The notes under the pieces were generated by a model that worked only from the letters and a program-made list of their open reading frames with translations, was not told where the DNA came from and did not search any database. Positions 15,076 to 24,621 of a stretch of DNA of 64,000 bases are shown piece after piece. The position numbers and the translations under genes were made by a program. Every line of letters starts with the position of its first letter. Positions within the stretch are counted from its first letter, which is position 1. Origin of the DNA: Parabacteroides gordonii MS-1 = DSM 23371 (GTDB taxonomy: Bacteria > Bacteroidota > Bacteroidia > Bacteroidales > Tannerellaceae); the NCBI RefSeq assembly GCF_000969825.1, contig NZ_KQ033920.1, forward strand, positions 1,477,075-1,541,074, in the 5' to 3' direction.

Positions 15076-18000
15076 TTAAAATTTAACATTTGCACCTACC
15101 GAGAACGTTCTGTTCAGAGGATACATATTGCCATAACTATCTTCCGGATGTTCCGGGTCAATCTCTACACCTTTTATAGTGAACAAATTATAAGCATTCA
15201 CATATAGGCGGAGATTTTTAATACCTACTTTAGATATCCATCTTTGCGGCATTGTATAACCGATCTCCGCACTCTTCAAACGAAGATAACTTGCATTGTG
15301 GAAATTGAAACGGGAATTCTCGTCTGCAATCGATCCGGTGTAACCATACTTACCGGATATCCATGAAGTAGAAGGATCATAGGGGTTTGCGGTAGGATCG
15401 GCAGGATGCCATCTATCCATGAAATAATCCAGTGCATTAGACAGGTCGTTACCCCACATCGGTTCACGCAATTGTTCAATATATCTTACATAACTCATAC
15501 CGGCTCCCTGGAACAACAGGTTAAGATCGAAGCCTTTATAATCGGCACCAACATTCAAACTGAAGTTGATCATCGGACGACCGCTGTATCCGATCGGATG
15601 TACATCATGGTCAGTGATCTGTCCGTCACCATCCCAATCCAGATAAATATAATCACCCGGCAGCACATTCTTATCCGCATAAATCGGGCTATTCAGGATC
15701 TGATCGTATGAACCGTAACGTCCGCCATCGCCTCTACCCCATTTGATATCATTATAACGATCGTTTCCGTTGTTTCTCCAGTTTTCATACGAGTTTCCGG
15801 CACGACCACGTTCCTGGTAAGTCGTTTTTGTACGTGTGAAGGAGAAAATACCTTTTAGATTGTAACCAACTTCACCTACTCTGTTTCTATGACTAAGTTC
15901 TAATTCTACACCCTGTGTAAAGTCGCCATTCAAGTTTTCCTGAGGCAGATCAGCGCCTACAACACCGGGAAGACTCAGGTTTCTTGTTGCAAGCAAGCCT
16001 GTTCTGTCACGGGTAAAGTAATCAGCAGAGATACCCAACAAACCGTTCCAGGCTTCCAGATCAATACCCAAGTTCAATGTTTTGGAAATATACCATGTAA
16101 TATACGGATTGGTAATACCTTTATTCTGAGCACCGGAAACAAAAGTTCCATCAAAAACAGTACCGCTTGATCCCTGACCGTCAAAGCCATTACCCGGATA
16201 TAGATAGCCGTTTACAAACTGATAGTTGGAAGCACGGTCGTCTCCCATCTTACCATAAGAGGCACGTAGTTTTGCATTGCTGACGAATGAGAGTTTAGAT
16301 TCTTTCCAGAAGTTTTCTTCAGAAATACGCCATCCGACAGATGCAGAAGGGAAGAATCCCCATTGTCCACCTGTTCCGAATTTGGAAGAACCGTCATAAC
16401 GGAAACTAAACTCAGCCAGGTATTTAGACATATAATCATATCCGAACTTACCTACCAAACCCAGGTTAGCTTCTTTATATAAATCGCGTCTTGCCGGATC
16501 ATCGACATCATAACCCGTACTCATATTTGCTTCCTGGTTTTCACTGTTACCCGCAAAAAGTTGGTCTAAAGCAAGTGACAATTCTCTTTGTGCAAAAAAG
16601 TTGTCGCCATTCCTCTTACTTCCTTCCAACAGAACCAGACCGCTAACATTATGCTTTTCATCAAAAGTACGATTATAGTTTAATGCTACCTGATAAAGCA
16701 ATGCCTCTTTCGTATAATGTTCGCGACGGAACTTACTTGTTCCAACACGCGGATTAACCATATAAGTATCAGAAGCTTCATCATAGGTATACTGATTGTA
16801 GCTCTTTTCATAAAGGCTGTTGTCTGCTATTTGATAGTCATAACTAAACATCACTTTCGCTTTCAGTCCGTCGATGTAAGGGACATCATAGGTTGCATCT
16901 GCCGAAGTCTGGAACCATTTATTATTGTACTTTTTATAACCGACCTGGTCTGCATCCATCATAGCCACAGGGTTATCACCTTCAATCCATCCATTCATCA
17001 GATATTCCGGATTATTGTTAGCATAGATCGGCTGCGTAGCCGGAGCACGCTGGAAAGCACGGATAATCCAATCCGAATTCTGATAAGGTTGGTTTTTCTC
17101 ATCCATAATACCGCTCATATTCAAAGAGACAGTCAAGCGGTCAGTCAGTTTACTGGTAATATTGGAACGGACATTGAAACGGTCGTAATCCAAACTCTTG
17201 CTTTTCAGGAATGATTCCTGGTACAAATAACCTGTACTGATATAGAAGTTGATCTTTTCATTACCACCTGTCGCATTTAATGTATGCTGGGTTTGAGGTG
17301 CCAGCGTACGCATACAGGCATCCCACCAGTCTGTCCCCTGCATATCACCATTGCGGTATGCATCAATTTGTTCCTGCGTATATGGACGGACACCGCCTTC
17401 CAGGTTATGCATAGCCTTTTCATTCTTCAACACCATCCAGTCGGCAGCACTGGCACTTTTGGGTGAGCCGGTAGGATTCTGCCAGCCTACATTTCCTGAA
17501 TATTCCAGTTCCAGAGATCCTTCTTTCCCTTTCTTTGTTGTAATCAGCACAACACCGTTTGCTGCACGTACACCATAAATAGCGGCAGAAGCATCTTTCA
17601 GAACCGACAGAGATTCGATATCATTTGCGTCCAGGCGAGACATATTATCACGGGGCACACCATCAATGATGATCAACGGATTCCCCATACCACGGATATC
17701 AAATGTATTATTGAAAGAACCCGGTTCGGAAGATTTCTGAACGACACGTACCCCGGGAACCTTACCCGTCAGCATATTTTGTGCATTTTCGTTCTTGGTA
17801 GTAATGATATCATCACTTTTAATAGCAGAAACAGCTCCCGTCAAAGTTACTTTCTTTTGAGTACCATATCCCACTACAACCACTTCATCCAAAGCCTGGG
17901 TGTCTTCAGTCAATATAACATTAATCACAGACTGATTTCCCAGAGGCAACTCTTTTGTCAGATAACCTATGTAAGAAATCGACAGAGTCGAACCAGTCGT

Positions 18001-18480
18001 CACATCCAAAGAATAGTTACCATCGATATCGGTAACAGTTCCGTTAGTCGAACCCTTCACCATCACATTTGCACCAATAATCGGTTCACCGGACTGATCC
18101 GTAACCACACCAGATACTTTTTTACCCTGTTGTACGACAGGAAGCATCGCATTCTTCGTCAATATAATATAGTCATTTTCAAAAGCGTATCTGACATTCG
18201 AACCGTCAAATACTTCTTTCAGGTACTGCGAAACCGCTTTTTTACCGGTTTTCACAGAAATGGCCTCATTTATATTCACTTCATTTTTACTATAGACAAA
18301 CAGATAGTCCGTTTGTTTTTCAATTTGATCGATCAAGTTGCCGATCGTTAAATTATTTCCATTGATATTCACTTTTGCATTTTGCGAACTCGTTTTTGCC
18401 GCAAAAGAAGAGAATACGCAAAGGAAAAGGAGGAAGGCTGAAATTCTCATAATGCTTAGAAATTTCGGTTCTTTTTTCAT
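15076..18480 (-). CDS. SusC/RagA TonB-dependent transporter with N-terminal STN signalling domain
   Basis: The protein has 1134 residues. After the signal peptide there is an STN domain (about residues 35-108: INGNNLTIGNLIDQIEKQTD to YIILTKN), then a carboxypeptidase-like domain (VSGVVTDQSGEPIIGANVMV). The TonB-box region reads ALDEVVVVGYGTQKK, and the plug has AAIYGVRAANGVVLITTKKG. A 22-strand barrel ends NRTFSVGANVKF. STN domains of TonB-dependent receptors touch an anti-sigma factor in the periplasm. The FecR and ECF sigma genes directly upstream fit that circuit: substrate binding at SusC would free the sigma factor, which would then turn on this operon. The neighbouring mannosidases indicate a mannose-rich substrate. 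Confidence 0.96.
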   Translation of the reverse strand: MKKEPKFLSIMRISAFLLFLCVFSSFAAKTSSQNAKVNINGNNLTIGNLIDQIEKQTDYLFVYSKNEVNINEAISVKTGKKAVSQYLKEVFDGSNVRYAFENDYIILTKNAMLPVVQQGKKVSGVVTDQSGEPIIGANVMVKGSTNGTVTDIDGNYSLDVTTGSTLSISYIGYLTKELPLGNQSVINVILTEDTQALDEVVVVGYGTQKKVTLTGAVSAIKSDDIITTKNENAQNMLTGKVPGVRVVQKSSEPGSFNNTFDIRGMGNPLIIIDGVPRDNMSRLDANDIESLSVLKDASAAIYGVRAANGVVLITTKKGKEGSLELEYSGNVGWQNPTGSPKSASAADWMVLKNEKAMHNLEGGVRPYTQEQIDAYRNGDMQGTDWWDACMRTLAPQTQHTLNATGGNEKINFYISTGYLYQESFLKSKSLDYDRFNVRSNITSKLTDRLTVSLNMSGIMDEKNQPYQNSDWIIRAFQRAPATQPIYANNNPEYLMNGWIEGDNPVAMMDADQVGYKKYNNKWFQTSADATYDVPYIDGLKAKVMFSYDYQIADNSLYEKSYNQYTYDEASDTYMVNPRVGTSKFRREHYTKEALLYQVALNYNRTFDEKHNVSGLVLLEGSKRNGDNFFAQRELSLALDQLFAGNSENQEANMSTGYDVDDPARRDLYKEANLGLVGKFGYDYMSKYLAEFSFRYDGSSKFGTGGQWGFFPSASVGWRISEENFWKESKLSFVSNAKLRASYGKMGDDRASNYQFVNGYLYPGNGFDGQGSSGTVFDGTFVSGAQNKGITNPYITWYISKTLNLGIDLEAWNGLLGISADYFTRDRTGLLATRNLSLPGVVGADLPQENLNGDFTQGVELELSHRNRVGEVGYNLKGIFSFTRTKTTYQERGRAGNSYENWRNNGNDRYNDIKWGRGDGGRYGSYDQILNSPIYADKNVLPGDYIYLDWDGDGQITDHDVHPIGYSGRPMINFSLNVGADYKGFDLNLLFQGAGMSYVRYIEQLREPMWGNDLSNALDYFMDRWHPADPTANPYDPSTSWISGKYGYTGSIADENSRFNFHNASYLRLKSAEIGYTMPQRWISKVGIKNLRLYVNAYNLFTIKGVEIDPEHPEDSYGNMYPLNRTFSVGANVKF

Positions 18481-18527
18481 AACTTTGCTTCGTTTACTTG
18501 TTAATACTTAATTTATTTAGTGTTAGC

Positions 18528-18579
18528 AGCTGTCGATGGATGCGGGAACATCCATCGACAGCTTTTTATATAAAAAGCT
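18528..18579. promoter_or_regulatory. Two overlapping inverted repeats between fecR and susC
   Basis: A 15-bp perfect stem (18528-18542 with 18549-18563, loop CGGGAA) shares its AGCT end with a 20-bp AT-rich perfect palindrome at 18560-18579, so both cannot fold fully at once. The stem has a T-run only on the plus side. For the minus-strand transcript it lies about 48 bp before the SusC start. It could end the FecR message or shape the SusC leader. The rest of the 162-bp gap is AT-rich, with no clear promoter box. Confidence 0.6.
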
Positions 18580-18642
18580 CAATTCGTCATAGGCTATTAC
18601 TGATTTAAAGGTTACACATATATTTTACTCTTTCTCTTTGCT

Positions 18643-19623
18643 TCAGCGTATTGTAATCGTATTCAACTCCTCATCCTTAACGTATGAGAAATTATAGATT
18701 TTCTGTAAAGTTTTCAGGACGCTTTCTATACCGTCTCTTTGACGAAACTTACCGCTAAACTTGTAATTATTCAGCTTCTTATTCCTTATTTCTATTGTGA
18801 TATCATAATAGAGTTCCAGCTTTTTGATTATCTCACCGAAAGGAATATCATCGAAAGCATAAATACCTTCTTTCCATAATAAGAAGTCAGTACTGCTGAT
18901 CTTACTTTTTACCAACCTTCCATCTTTCAGTTCCGCATAATCATTCGGACTCATGTACATGGCTACCGATTCATTGTCCGATTGATATAATTTCACCGAA
19001 CCTTCAATCAAAGCAGTTGTAAATTCATTCTTTCCTTTATAGGCAAAAACATTAAACTTGGTTCCCAGTACTTTTATATCCAGTTTTTCCGTAGAAACGA
19101 CAAACGGGGCTTCTTCATTACGGAAAACTTCAAAGAAAGCTTCTCCGTCCAATTCCACCTTCCGTTCCGCACCGGAAAATCGGTTAGGATAACGCAACCG
19201 CGAACGGGCATTCAACCATACAACCGTTCCATCATGCAATTTTACCTGGGCACGCTGGCCAGGAGGAGTCGAGAATTCTTCAAAAGCAAGCTGTTCTTCG
19301 ATTGCATTATCGCGTTGATAATTCATTATTGTCCAGGTTGAAAGAACTGCCAGACAAATAGCCGCAGCATAACCCACAAAATGTCGGGTGAGATGAACAA
19401 ACTTCTTTTTCTCATTCTTATGAGCTTGTTTAAATTGCAGAAGTTTGCCGACAGCTTTCATCTCATCGCCTTCAGCAGGCAATGAGGCCGACAGAGCAGA
19501 TAGATTCTGCATAGACACAAACTCTTTATGCAACTCCTTATCTGTTTGCATCAAAGAGAATAGCTCTGCTTTTTCTTCTGTCGTTATCTCTTTATTGAAA
19601 TATTTAGTAATTAAAATATGCAT
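18643..19623 (-). CDS. FecR-family anti-sigma factor
   Basis: This 326-residue protein has a short cytoplasmic N-terminal region, one membrane segment (FVGYAAAICLAVLSTWTIM, about residues 86-104) and a periplasmic FecR domain (FSTPPGQRAQVKLHDGTVVWLNARSRL onward). A C-terminal domain of the DUF4974 type ends in LNTITIR. Such proteins hold an ECF sigma factor at the membrane and release it when the partner SusC binds its ligand through the STN domain. It lies 68 bp after the sigma factor gene and just before the STN-type SusC gene, the standard arrangement. Confidence 0.94.
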   Translation of the reverse strand: MHILITKYFNKEITTEEKAELFSLMQTDKELHKEFVSMQNLSALSASLPAEGDEMKAVGKLLQFKQAHKNEKKKFVHLTRHFVGYAAAICLAVLSTWTIMNYQRDNAIEEQLAFEEFSTPPGQRAQVKLHDGTVVWLNARSRLRYPNRFSGAERKVELDGEAFFEVFRNEEAPFVVSTEKLDIKVLGTKFNVFAYKGKNEFTTALIEGSVKLYQSDNESVAMYMSPNDYAELKDGRLVKSKISSTDFLLWKEGIYAFDDIPFGEIIKKLELYYDITIEIRNKKLNNYKFSGKFRQRDGIESVLKTLQKIYNFSYVKDEELNTITIR

Positions 19624-19691
19624 TTTTCAGCTTTTATAAGGGAGAGCGTTTAAGAATTTATTTTCCCCCAAAGCCTCTTAGGAAATAAATA

Positions 19692-20255
19692 TTATTTAAC
19701 AGTAATAAGAAAAAGTAATAATGGCAGATAGTCTTTTAATTCCAATCGGAGTTTCTTCAAAGCAATGGTCATTTGGTTCTCCACTGTACTGGCAGAGATA
19801 TTTAGTTCTTCAGCTATTTCTCGGTTTTTCTTTCCTTCAATACGGCTTTTTAGAAATATTTCCCGACAGCGTTCAGGCAATTTATTGATAGCCTCCATCA
19901 ATACACGTTCAATATCCTCTTCAGAGGTTAACGTATAATTCAAGGCTTCGAGAGAAGATAGTTTGGCCTTAAATTCCTGTTGATATTCTTCTACTACCAA
20001 TCGGTGTCTGATATGATCCAAACATTTATTTTTCACCAGACTAAACAGGTAAGACATCAAACTCACCTGGATATCCAACACATCCCGTTTTTCCCATAAC
20101 AACAGAAATACATCCTGTACAATATTTTCAGCGTCTTCATCAAACAAAACATACTCCTTAGCAAAGCGATACATACGGAAATAGTACGTCACATAAATCT
20201 TATCGAAATTACTCCGTATATCTTTGGATGAAATATTTGTGTTGTTTAACGGCAT
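19692..20255 (-). CDS. ECF-type RNA polymerase sigma-70 factor
   Basis: This 187-residue protein has sigma region 2 at about residues 15-85 (DEDAENIVQDVFLLLWEKRD, then LFSLVKNKCLDHIRHR) and region 4 at about 120-178 (LPERCREIFLKSRIEGKKNREIAEELNIS with ALKKLRLEL). It is the usual length for Bacteroidetes ECF factors paired with FecR. It should direct transcription of the SusC/SusD operon when released. The C-terminal tail LPLLLFLITVK is hydrophobic. A -7 box lies 57 bp upstream, and a strong terminator separates it from the GH38 gene. Confidence 0.95.
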   Translation of the reverse strand: MPLNNTNISSKDIRSNFDKIYVTYYFRMYRFAKEYVLFDEDAENIVQDVFLLLWEKRDVLDIQVSLMSYLFSLVKNKCLDHIRHRLVVEEYQQEFKAKLSSLEALNYTLTSEEDIERVLMEAINKLPERCREIFLKSRIEGKKNREIAEELNISASTVENQMTIALKKLRLELKDYLPLLLFLITVK

Positions 20256-20311
20256 CTTTTATTCTATTGAATTATATGATTACTTCTGTCATTTATATGA
20301 AACAGGTGCAG

Positions 20312-20319
20312 CAAAGATA
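20312..20319 (-). promoter_or_regulatory. -7 box (TATCTTTG) of the sigma factor gene
   Basis: An exact TAnnTTTG match lies 57 bp before the sigma factor start. No clear -33 TTTG is seen at the expected distance. Confidence 0.5.
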
Positions 20320-20353
20320 TAAAAGATACACACATATTGAGACTATTTTATTA

Positions 20354-20411
20354 AAAAACATCATTTATCGAAACAGTGGTTAACACTTTTGTTTCGATAA
20401 ATGATGTTTTT
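20354..20411. terminator. Very strong bidirectional terminator, 22-bp stem
   Basis: A perfect 22-bp inverted repeat (20354-20375 with 20390-20411) has A-run and T-run ends, and its 14-nt loop can pair further (AGTG with CACT). It closes the operon that ends with the GH38 gene, downstream of the 22-bp palindrome array. Confidence 0.93.
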
Positions 20412-20440
20412 AGCAGTAGCAGCAGATTACTGACTTAAGG

Positions 20441-20541
20441 CTAATATCTGTGCAATGCCTATGGCACAAAAGTGCGACTGCTATGGCACAAATGTGCAGC
20501 TATAGTGGCACAGTTGTGCCATAAGCATAGCACAACAGCTA
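20441..20541. repeat. Array of about five 16-bp palindromes on an exact 22-bp period
   Basis: The consensus is TGGCACA-NN-TGTGCCA. GGCACA starts at 20463, 20485 and 20507, and an AGCACA half-unit starts at 20529. A right half TGTGC at 20449 gives a degenerate first unit in the same phase. The three central units keep the palindrome; the outer two each keep one arm. The spacers differ. The array begins about 20 bp after the stop codon of the GH38 gene and lies between it and the 22-bp-stem terminator, so it is probably transcribed as 3' untranslated RNA. It parallels the 23-bp array at 9860-10054 in design but not in sequence. The function is unknown. Confidence 0.88.
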
Positions 20542-20560
20542 CATAGGGCTAAGCAAGGAC

Positions 20561-23455
20561 TTACCAGGATAGCTTTATAAACTTGTTCTCCCAGGGAGCA
20601 AACGTTGCTTCCGGATTACCTTTCACTGGCTCTCCCACTACATCGCATACGGTTACTCCGGTAAAGTTCACCTTATCGGATGTTACGGCAAACTTAGCCG
20701 GCTTACCTGCTATTTCACGCAACTGAAGCATGACGGCTTTTTCTCCTTCCACCGGTTTCATGTTTACCAACAAAACATTATCGGGAACGATATTGAATAC
20801 GGATGCAGGAGTGATAACCTTACTACCCTTTGCTCCGGCCGGCAATACGCGGGTCAGGAACGGGATACGATTTTCCCAGGCAAAGCGGGTGGCATAACCT
20901 ACCGAGTTGTCTTTGCTTGAATTGATAAAGTAGCTCCATTGCAATTCACCCATCTGGTCGGCGTTGAAATTGGTTACCCAATAGTTATTCATCGGCCAGG
21001 AATACATGTTGGTGGACTGCGGAACAGCTCCGGCTTTATAGCGTCCCGTATTGATGGCTCCGAACTGCATCAAAGGTATCTCCGGACTTCCCATAACGAC
21101 CTGCGACTCACTGTTGCGTGCCGTCGCAAAGTTCTGCACGGTATACCAGTCGTTCGATGATCCGGGGATCTGGTCGACACCCGCTTCGATCGTACCGCCC
21201 GGCACGTCCAGCATGATCTTACCCTGGTTCACCTCAAACGGGAACGAGATATAGATGGCTTCGGGATCGATAACGGCTTTCTTACGCAAACGGTACACTA
21301 TATCAATCTTCTTGGCTACATTGAATACACGGAACTCGACCATCAGGTTGTTCGGTTCGCGTCCGGCAACAGTCTCGCCACGGAAACGGTAAGTATCCCA
21401 GATAGGCCCTTTCTCGTAACGCTCGAAACGGATACGTTCGGGACGGCGGCGCAGGAATTGCGGTTCACGGTATTGTTCCATCGGGTGGCGGCTGTCGATG
21501 ATCTCATAAATAAACTCACCCATCTCCCATTCGGCTTTCGGAGTAGTCAGCTCCTTATTCAACTCTTTGTCGAACAGCTTGCTGATCGTACCTTTACGCG
21601 GATTGAAGTCGATAGCGTACCAGGCATTCTCGACATGCGCCTTTTCCAGTGAGGAAGAAGCGACTGTCTCCGGGCGGGGCTCGTCTTTTACCTTTATATA
21701 ATACTGTGCATATCCCAAGGCCGGGACATCTTTCACGAACAAAGACCAGTATGTTCCGTCAGAACGGCTCTCCGCCGGTTGAGCCGGAATTACATTTCCT
21801 GCTGCATCCGTTATTTCAAATGCCTTCTCGCGGGGCAATATCTGATGGTCGATATACACTTTAGCCAGGCCGCTGTATGTCCAGTTCAATGTATTGAAAA
21901 CGGCCACAGACGGGTATTCGGCTTTAGGCACGAACGATTGCAGTAATCCCATCGTCACCTCTCCCAGCAAACCCGAATGACGGTAAGCTTCCCAGGCATA
22001 CGATTGTTTCAGGGAACGTTGCTCCCAAGTTTCCAGGCCATACGGGTTGCGTACGCTCTCACTGAAACCGAACGTATGTTCGTCATAAAAGAGCAAAGCT
22101 TTGTTGATGCCGCTGATCTGATTGTCGATATCATCCGGAAGTTTGGCTCCCAGCATATCGGCAAACGACAAACCGGCTTGGTTGGCGATAATATCCGAAT
22201 GGGTAATGCGGGAGATGGCAGCTTCGCGGGCTCCGGAACCGAAACCGTCCGTCCACCAGTCGGGCCATGCGCCACGGATAGTCTGTATCTTATCGGCATA
22301 GTTGTTTTCCACCTCTTTGATAAATTCGCTGGAAACAGCCGTGCGCAGTTTAGGCCATTCGTATTTCTCGTTCCACCTCATCAGCATCTCGCAGCTTTTG
22401 GTGGAAGGGGGCGAGTTATCCGTGAAATAACCGGAATGCTGGGCGGCAACGATATCATACGGATAGTTCTTCGCTTCCATTTCACCCAGATAATTGAGCA
22501 CACGTTCTTCAAACTGCTCGAAGTTATCAGTATGGACACCGAAGAAGTTCCCCTGGTTATAATGCTCGGCACGATAGGTCAGCACCTTCTTTCCCGAAGG
22601 CGACTGCCACCAGAACACCGTAGGAATATCGAAACAGATCAAGGCGCGGTGGCCGTGTGTTCCCATATTGACATATTTCACACCTGCATCCGCAAAGTAC
22701 TCGCTGAAACACCAGCCGATACCATTCACGTCATTCTGCATGGCGACTTCGGCTTTCAACCCGGCTTCACGGAATTGCTTCAGCGGATAAAGGGAAGCGG
22801 CCAGCGTCTGCTCGTCAGGTAGTTCGTCGAAGTTCAGATACATGGCGGCCAGTTCGATACGGCCTTCACTCACGCGCTTCTTCAGGCGGGCGATCTGCTC
22901 GGCAGGGCGACATTTCAGATATTCGCTGACCGCCCAGGCGATCTCGCAAGTCCAACGGAACTTGGCGAAATCAGGGTAATCGTCGGTTGCATCGCAGTAG
23001 TCGAGTGCATAGTCGATATAGCGAAGATGCTCGGCCAGGATCTCCGTTTGCGAACGGGTGTAGCCGATATCGGTATGCGTATGCTGCACCATATTCATCT
23101 GCCAGTGACGGACAGGTTTCACTTCCACCTCTGTCGATTGCTTCTCCTTCCCTTTTGTCAGGACGAGCGGCAGGCGTTGCGTGGACTGGACTTCCGGTAC
23201 TTCAAAGAAAAACTGGTTCGCTCCATCTTTCAGCTTCCCTTTCTGCGTTTGTCCGGCAAGCGTGAGCGTTACATTCTCCGGTTCTCCGGTATGAGTAAGA
23301 GAGACGCGTACTTTTTGTACCAGTCCCTGTTTCGATTTATACAAAGCCGGATAGACATGCGTGTCGATACCCGGGGGAGCTGTTGCGCCCCAAACGGCGA
23401 AAGACAAGGCAAACAGCGCTATGCCTATCAGAAAGAATACTTTTGGTGTTTTCAT
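20561..23455 (-). CDS. GH38 alpha-mannosidase
   Basis: This 964-residue protein has an N-terminal signal sequence (about residues 1-23) and a beta domain before the catalytic barrel. The GH38 zinc site is visible: HTHTDIGYT with His127 and Asp129, and QNDVNGIGW with Asp242, the family nucleophile. Further family features are YVNMGTHGHRALICFD and the long C-terminal beta domains. GH38 enzymes are zinc-dependent retaining alpha-mannosidases. It is the last gene of a six-gene operon for releasing and using mannose, starting 8 bp after the MFS gene. A palindrome array and a strong terminator follow. Confidence 0.93.
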   Translation of the reverse strand: MKTPKVFFLIGIALFALSFAVWGATAPPGIDTHVYPALYKSKQGLVQKVRVSLTHTGEPENVTLTLAGQTQKGKLKDGANQFFFEVPEVQSTQRLPLVLTKGKEKQSTEVEVKPVRHWQMNMVQHTHTDIGYTRSQTEILAEHLRYIDYALDYCDATDDYPDFAKFRWTCEIAWAVSEYLKCRPAEQIARLKKRVSEGRIELAAMYLNFDELPDEQTLAASLYPLKQFREAGLKAEVAMQNDVNGIGWCFSEYFADAGVKYVNMGTHGHRALICFDIPTVFWWQSPSGKKVLTYRAEHYNQGNFFGVHTDNFEQFEERVLNYLGEMEAKNYPYDIVAAQHSGYFTDNSPPSTKSCEMLMRWNEKYEWPKLRTAVSSEFIKEVENNYADKIQTIRGAWPDWWTDGFGSGAREAAISRITHSDIIANQAGLSFADMLGAKLPDDIDNQISGINKALLFYDEHTFGFSESVRNPYGLETWEQRSLKQSYAWEAYRHSGLLGEVTMGLLQSFVPKAEYPSVAVFNTLNWTYSGLAKVYIDHQILPREKAFEITDAAGNVIPAQPAESRSDGTYWSLFVKDVPALGYAQYYIKVKDEPRPETVASSSLEKAHVENAWYAIDFNPRKGTISKLFDKELNKELTTPKAEWEMGEFIYEIIDSRHPMEQYREPQFLRRRPERIRFERYEKGPIWDTYRFRGETVAGREPNNLMVEFRVFNVAKKIDIVYRLRKKAVIDPEAIYISFPFEVNQGKIMLDVPGGTIEAGVDQIPGSSNDWYTVQNFATARNSESQVVMGSPEIPLMQFGAINTGRYKAGAVPQSTNMYSWPMNNYWVTNFNADQMGELQWSYFINSSKDNSVGYATRFAWENRIPFLTRVLPAGAKGSKVITPASVFNIVPDNVLLVNMKPVEGEKAVMLQLREIAGKPAKFAVTSDKVNFTGVTVCDVVGEPVKGNPEATFAPWENKFIKLSW

Positions 23456-23463
23456 AAGCGTTC

Positions 23464-24609
23464 TTATTTAGTTAATCTAAAGGATATAAGACAAATATAA
23501 AGCATACAGAGCAGCAGGACAGACAATCCGGCCACCTGTCCGAACCCATCTGAAATAATTCCCATCAGCGGAGTGATCAGGGCACCACCCGACACCCCCA
23601 TGATCATCAGGGCGGATATTTCATTCGCCCGCTCCGGCTTATGCTGAAGGGCGTATGAGAAGATGATCGAAAAGACATTGGCACAGGCCAACCCCACGAT
23701 AACGATCATAGCAAACATGCTCCACGTACCCGGAACCAGCAACAGCAACACAAATGCCGCTATCGCTACGAACATGCTATATTTCAGGAAACGGGCACCG
23801 GAGAGTTTCGCCAGCAGGAAAGCTCCTGCAAAGGAGCCGATCGTACGGGCGGCAAAGTAAAGGCTCGTACCCAACCCCGCTTCGGTGAGCGCCATATCGG
23901 TGCGCTCCATAAGCAGTTTCGGGATAGAGGTATTCAAGCCCACATCGATGCCGACAATGAAAAGGATTCCCAGGAAGAGGGAAACGATGTATTTATCTTT
24001 AAACAGGGATAGTGTAGTTCCAAAGGTTGCTTTGGCCGCTTCCAGGTGTTCTTTTCCGGGGATGGTAGAGATCAGCCAGATGGTGGAGATCAGGGTCGTT
24101 GCTGCGTAGACGGCAAAGATCAGTTTCCAGTCGCCCCAGAAAGAAGAGGCGGCTCCGGCAATGATCGGCCCCAGGAACGAGGAGATCGCCTTGATGAACT
24201 GCCCCAGTGTCAACACGCTGGTGATACGGTCGGGGTTGACCACATTCGCCACCATCGGATTCAATGAGACTTGCAGGATCGTATTGCCTATACCCAACAG
24301 GGCAAAAGCGACCAGTATGCTGGCAAAGTCGTAGAAGAACAAAGGCAGCAACATAGCCAGCACCGTAATGGCGAGAGCTATCACAACCGTATTGCGCCGT
24401 CCGGCTTTCCCCATCAGGATCCCCGTAGGGATAGAGAACAGGGCGAACCAGAGGAATACGATCATCGGGAGCAGGTTTGCCAGCGTGTCGGAAAGGCCGA
24501 AATCGACCTTCACATAGTTTGTTGCAATGCCTACGACATCAGCAAAGCCCATCACGAAGAACCCGAAGAGGATAGGGTAAATGGCCTTTTGATTTTGTTT
24601 GTTGTCCAT
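23464..24609 (-). CDS. MFS sugar transporter (FHS/FucP-like permease)
   Basis: This 381-residue protein has about 12 hydrophobic segments and no signal peptide. Features of the family include FFVMGFADVVGIATNYVK in the first helix and GILMGKAGRRNTVV in the loop between helices 2 and 3. Also seen are LGIGNTILQVSLNPMVANVV and the second-half SYALQHKPERANEISALMIMG. Members bring fucose, glucose, galactose or related hexoses across the inner membrane by proton symport. Its place between mannosidase genes and next to a kinase and an isomerase argues for mannose, or short mannosides, as the substrate. That assignment rests on context. Confidence 0.88.
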   Translation of the reverse strand: MDNKQNQKAIYPILFGFFVMGFADVVGIATNYVKVDFGLSDTLANLLPMIVFLWFALFSIPTGILMGKAGRRNTVVIALAITVLAMLLPLFFYDFASILVAFALLGIGNTILQVSLNPMVANVVNPDRITSVLTLGQFIKAISSFLGPIIAGAASSFWGDWKLIFAVYAATTLISTIWLISTIPGKEHLEAAKATFGTTLSLFKDKYIVSLFLGILFIVGIDVGLNTSIPKLLMERTDMALTEAGLGTSLYFAARTIGSFAGAFLLAKLSGARFLKYSMFVAIAAFVLLLLVPGTWSMFAMIVIVGLACANVFSIIFSYALQHKPERANEISALMIMGVSGGALITPLMGIISDGFGQVAGLSVLLLCMLYICLISFRLTK

Positions 24610-24621
24610 GATATAATCGAT

